Of a stretch of DNA of 8,573 bases, positions 6,488-8,573 are shown one piece after another. Position 1 is the first letter of the stretch; every line of letters begins with the position of its first letter. This DNA comes from Deltaproteobacteria bacterium. Lineage in GTDB: Bacteria > Desulfobacterota > Desulfuromonadia > Desulfuromonadales > JAAYDE01. The stretch lies in NCBI GenBank assembly GCA_017417085.1, contig JAFPZV010000032.1, positions 1 to 8,573 of the forward strand, given 5' to 3'. The position numbers were made by a program, and so were the translations under genes. The notes beneath the pieces were generated by a model. It did not search any database and was not told where the DNA came from. It saw only the letters and a list, made by a program, of their open reading frames with translations.

Positions 6488-6862
6488 ATGGCTGTAAAAT
6501 CCATAGATGTTTTCGATCCGTCACTGGGTATCCAAACGGTAATGGATAGCCCCGAGATTACGGGGCAGCATATGCCGCAAGCACGGCCGCTGGCTTCCAA
6601 TATGCTCTTTCAGGCAGGACTTGAGGAACTGTATCGGCCCTCCAACACCCGGTCCCTTGTGGAGGAGACACTTTGCCCGGATGTCGGAGATGGCGAAATT
6701 CTGCGCCCCGATGTCTTTTCGTCCAATCTGGGCAGATGTCTGGAGGAGTGTGAAACCAGCGGCAATCCTGCCCTTGCAGAATTGGCAGAAAAGGAACTGC
6801 GGCCGCTTGTGGAAAACAAAATGTTGCTGCGCGCCTATGTCAATTTAATGATGGGAGGCTGA
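6488..6862 (+). CDS. sctX: Type III secretion protein SctX (YscX family)
   Basis: This 124-residue protein matches the YscX family in length (YscX about 122) and in place between a SycN-like gene and sctY. A central LEELYRPSNTRSLVEE (about 45-60) resembles the LERLYP...KRSL region of YscX. The end, KMLLRAYVNLMMGG, resembles the LLQIILNLL tail of that family. YscX binds YscY and the export gate YscV, is itself an early secreted substrate, and is required for export through Ysc-type systems. No membrane segment or signal peptide of the Sec type is visible. GGGGAG lies 7 bases before the ATG. The gap to the chaperone gene is 48 bases and contains no hairpin that I can see. The family is confined to Ysc-type injectisomes, so this gene helps to classify the whole system. 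Confidence 0.82.
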   Translation: MAVKSIDVFDPSLGIQTVMDSPEITGQHMPQARPLASNMLFQAGLEELYRPSNTRSLVEETLCPDVGDGEILRPDVFSSNLGRCLEECETSGNPALAELAEKELRPLVENKMLLRAYVNLMMGG

Positions 6863-6905
6863 ATGTGACTCTTTCCCAGCGCTTTTTTGCGGAGGAAATG
6901 AATAT

Positions 6906-7316
6906 ATGACAGATGAACATCTGGCCACCTTGCGGGTGCTGGCCTATTTATTTTTCCGCATGGGGCATATGGAACGCGCAGGGAGAGTGTTTGCCGCGCT
7001 GGCTGCGCTTTCCGATCCGGAACACCCTGATTTTCAGGCCATCGCTGGTTTGGCTGCCGTAGCTTTGGAACAGGGGCGGGGAAAAGAGGCGCTTGAATAT
7101 TTGCGTGCCGTGATGGAAGGCGGGACGCTCAAGGAGCGAGTGCTTTCCTCGAAACAGGCGGTATTCTACCTGATGCGCGCGCAGGCGTTGTGGATGGAAG
7201 GACGCCGGGAAGAGGCGCGAAGCATGGTGGAAACCTACCTGCATCTGAGGGGAGACAGCGATCAGGTTAAGAATCTGAATGATCTGGAACGTTTCTTTAA
7301 AGACAGGAAGGGATAA
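6906..7316 (+). CDS. sctY: Type III secretion protein SctY (YscY family, TPR-like)
   Basis: This 136-residue, all-helical protein follows sctX by 43 bases. Three degenerate TPR-like helix pairs can be traced: about 5-37 (LRVLAYLFFRMGHMERAGRVF), about 40-73 (AIAGLAAVALEQGRGKEALEYL) and about 85-117 (MRAQALWMEGRREEARSMVETYL). YscY (about 114 residues) has the same architecture, including the opening hydrophobic/GHxERA segment. The family partner is SctX; the pair binds the cytoplasmic domain of SctV. The window protein is about 20 residues longer than YscY, mostly in the middle (the EGGTLKERVLSSK stretch) and the charged C-terminus. GGAGG lies 10 bases before the chosen ATG. An ATG at 6898 is out of frame and too close to the ribosome site. 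Confidence 0.8.
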   Translation: MTDEHLATLRVLAYLFFRMGHMERAGRVFAALAALSDPEHPDFQAIAGLAAVALEQGRGKEALEYLRAVMEGGTLKERVLSSKQAVFYLMRAQALWMEGRREEARSMVETYLHLRGDSDQVKNLNDLERFFKDRKG

Positions 7317-7348
7317 AAGGAGAAAAACTTTCCCAGAGTGGTATCCTC

Positions 7349-8573
7349 ATGAATTTTATAAGAAGAATCAATTCGGTCGCGGAGGCTTTTGTTCGTCACA
7401 ATGACGTCACCATGGTTTTTTTGGTGGTGGTGGTCATTGCTCTGATGATCATGCCATTGCCAACGCCATTGGTGGATACGCTCATCGGCGTTAACATGAC
7501 ACTTTCGTTTCTGATGCTGATGATGTCGATGTATGTCAAGACCGCTCTGGATTTTTCGGTATTTCCCACCATGCTGCTTTTCACCACGCTCTTCCGGGTT
7601 GGTCTGAATATCACCACGACCCGTCTGATCCTGCTTCAGGCCGATGCCGGCGAAATTATCTTCACTTTTGGGGAATTCGCTTTGGGCGGCAATTTCGTGG
7701 TGGGCGCAGTTGTCTTTCTGATCCTGACCATTGTGCAGTTTCTCGTTATTTCCAAAGGCGCCGAGCGTGTAGCCGAGGTCGGCGCGCGCTTCACGCTGGA
7801 TGCCATGCCGGGCAAACAGATGTCCATCGACGCGGATATGCGCGCGGGGGTCATCGACATGGAGGAGGCACAGCGTCGTCGAAACCGCGTTGGTCTGGAA
7901 AGCCAGATGTACGGCGCCATGGACGGCGCCATGAAGTTCGTCAAGGGCGACAGTATTGCTGGTATGGTGATTGCCGTCGTCAACATTGTGGGCGGCACCA
8001 TTATTGGCATTACACAGAATGGCATGACGGCGAGCGAAGCACTGCACACCTATGGCATCCTCACCATCGGCGACGGTTTGGTGTCCCAGATCCCCTCTCT
8101 CATCATTTCCATCTCGGCCGGTGTGTTGATCACCCGTTCCGGCGAGTCGGACGACAACATAGGCGCAGTGGTGGGACAGCAGTTTTTCGCCCAGCCCAAA
8201 GCCCTGCTGATGGCCGGAGGTCTGGTCTTCATTTTTGGGCTGGTGCCGGGTTTTCCCAAGCCGCAGCTTTTTTCGTTGGCGGTGCTGGTGGCAGGATTGG
8301 GTTATGCCCTGCGCCTCATGCAGTCCATGCCCAAGGCACCGAATCAGGAAGGTGAATTGAAAAAATCGTTGGCGCCGGCGGTATCCGGCAAGGCACGGAA
8401 GCGACCTTCCGCGGGGCAGGATGAATTTGCCCCCACAGTTCCCATAATTCTCGATATTTCCAACGAGATCGGCACGGCGTTGCCCTACAACGATCTCAAC
8501 GAGGAACTGGCCACCCTGCGCCGGGCGCTCTACTTCGATTTGGGTATACCATTTCCGGGCATCAACATCCGTC
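7349..8573 (+). CDS. sctV: Type III secretion export gate SctV (YscV/LcrD family), 3' end beyond the window
   Basis: The frame stays open from ATG 7349 to the window edge, giving 408 residues of a protein usually near 700. The sequence closely follows LcrD/YscV. A hydrophobic N-terminal half has about seven to eight membrane segments (from about 22 to 325). It carries the FHIPEP-family signature region: TTLFRVGLNITTTRLILLQ (79-97), then GAERVAEVGARFTLDAMPGK (137-156), then QMSIDADMRAGVID. MDGAMKFVKGD (191-201) and LVPGFPKPQ (298-306) are further landmarks. A charged linker (about 325-360) leads into the cytoplasmic domain, of which only the start is seen (up to LGIPFPGINIR). SctV forms the nonameric inner-membrane gate that receives chaperone-substrate complexes. 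The lack of a flagellar neighbourhood and the adjacent sctW/X/Y exclude FlhA. The start is uncertain in one respect: the good AAGGAG (7317-7322) lies 26 bases upstream, and only a weak AGAG (7335-7338) lies nearer. Confidence 0.95.
   Translation, partial: MNFIRRINSVAEAFVRHNDVTMVFLVVVVIALMIMPLPTPLVDTLIGVNMTLSFLMLMMSMYVKTALDFSVFPTMLLFTTLFRVGLNITTTRLILLQADAGEIIFTFGEFALGGNFVVGAVVFLILTIVQFLVISKGAERVAEVGARFTLDAMPGKQMSIDADMRAGVIDMEEAQRRRNRVGLESQMYGAMDGAMKFVKGDSIAGMVIAVVNIVGGTIIGITQNGMTASEALHTYGILTIGDGLVSQIPSLIISISAGVLITRSGESDDNIGAVVGQQFFAQPKALLMAGGLVFIFGLVPGFPKPQLFSLAVLVAGLGYALRLMQSMPKAPNQEGELKKSLAPAVSGKARKRPSAGQDEFAPTVPIILDISNEIGTALPYNDLNEELATLRRALYFDLGIPFPGINIR

Noticed and set aside
7262..8047. 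Open frame of 261 codons on the - strand
   Set aside because: It lies opposite sctV, whose sequence is strongly conserved; the antisense translation is His/Gln/Asn-rich and without domains.
7349..8573. Flagellar FlhA instead of injectisome SctV
   Set aside because: The adjacent sctW, sycN-like, sctX and sctY genes occur only with injectisomes, and the sequence follows LcrD/YscV closely.
1..8573. CRISPR arrays, tRNA or rRNA genes, insertion sequences
   Set aside because: No regularly spaced repeats, no cloverleaf or rRNA-like sequence, and no transposase gene were seen on reading the window.

Overview
The window comes from a Gram-negative bacterium of moderate GC content that carries a Ysc-family (Yersinia/Pseudomonas type) type III secretion system (T3SS). 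The species cannot be fixed from the sequence. Sulfate-reducing Desulfobacterota or a PVC-group bacterium are guesses, based on a Ysc-like export cluster sitting beside an unusual AMP-forming ligase rather than beside known enterobacterial virulence genes. Every supported gene is on the + strand.

Region 1 (1-441): the last 34 codons of an unidentified gene, then about 330 bases of AT-richer DNA without a convincing gene. This stretch holds an inverted repeat and a reasonable sigma70-type promoter (346-374) facing the next gene. Region 2 (442-3420): a two-gene metabolic unit, made of a long-chain-type acyl-CoA synthetase (AMP-forming) and an extended short-chain dehydrogenase/NAD-dependent epimerase 61 nt behind it. 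It is closed by a nested, branched-looking intrinsic terminator. Region 3 (3472-4875): a complete CpxA-like membrane sensor histidine kinase with no response regulator beside it.

Region 4 (4943 to the window end): the start of a T3SS operon in the order sctW (a YopN-TyeA fusion gatekeeper), a SycN-like chaperone, sctX, sctY, sctV (cut by the window edge). This is the gene order of the Yersinia yopN-tyeA-sycN-yscX-yscY-lcrD block, with yopN and tyeA joined into one gene. A sequence with sigma54 (-24/-12) spacing lies in the 67-base gap before sctW.

The T3SS genes work together as follows, by family knowledge. SctV is the nonameric export gate of the inner membrane. The SctX-SctY pair binds SctV and is needed for early secretion. 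SctW, held by its SycN-type chaperone, plugs the apparatus until host contact or another cue. The neighbouring histidine kinase senses the envelope and could regulate the cluster, but that is inference from position. No tRNA, rRNA, CRISPR array, insertion sequence or replication origin was seen.
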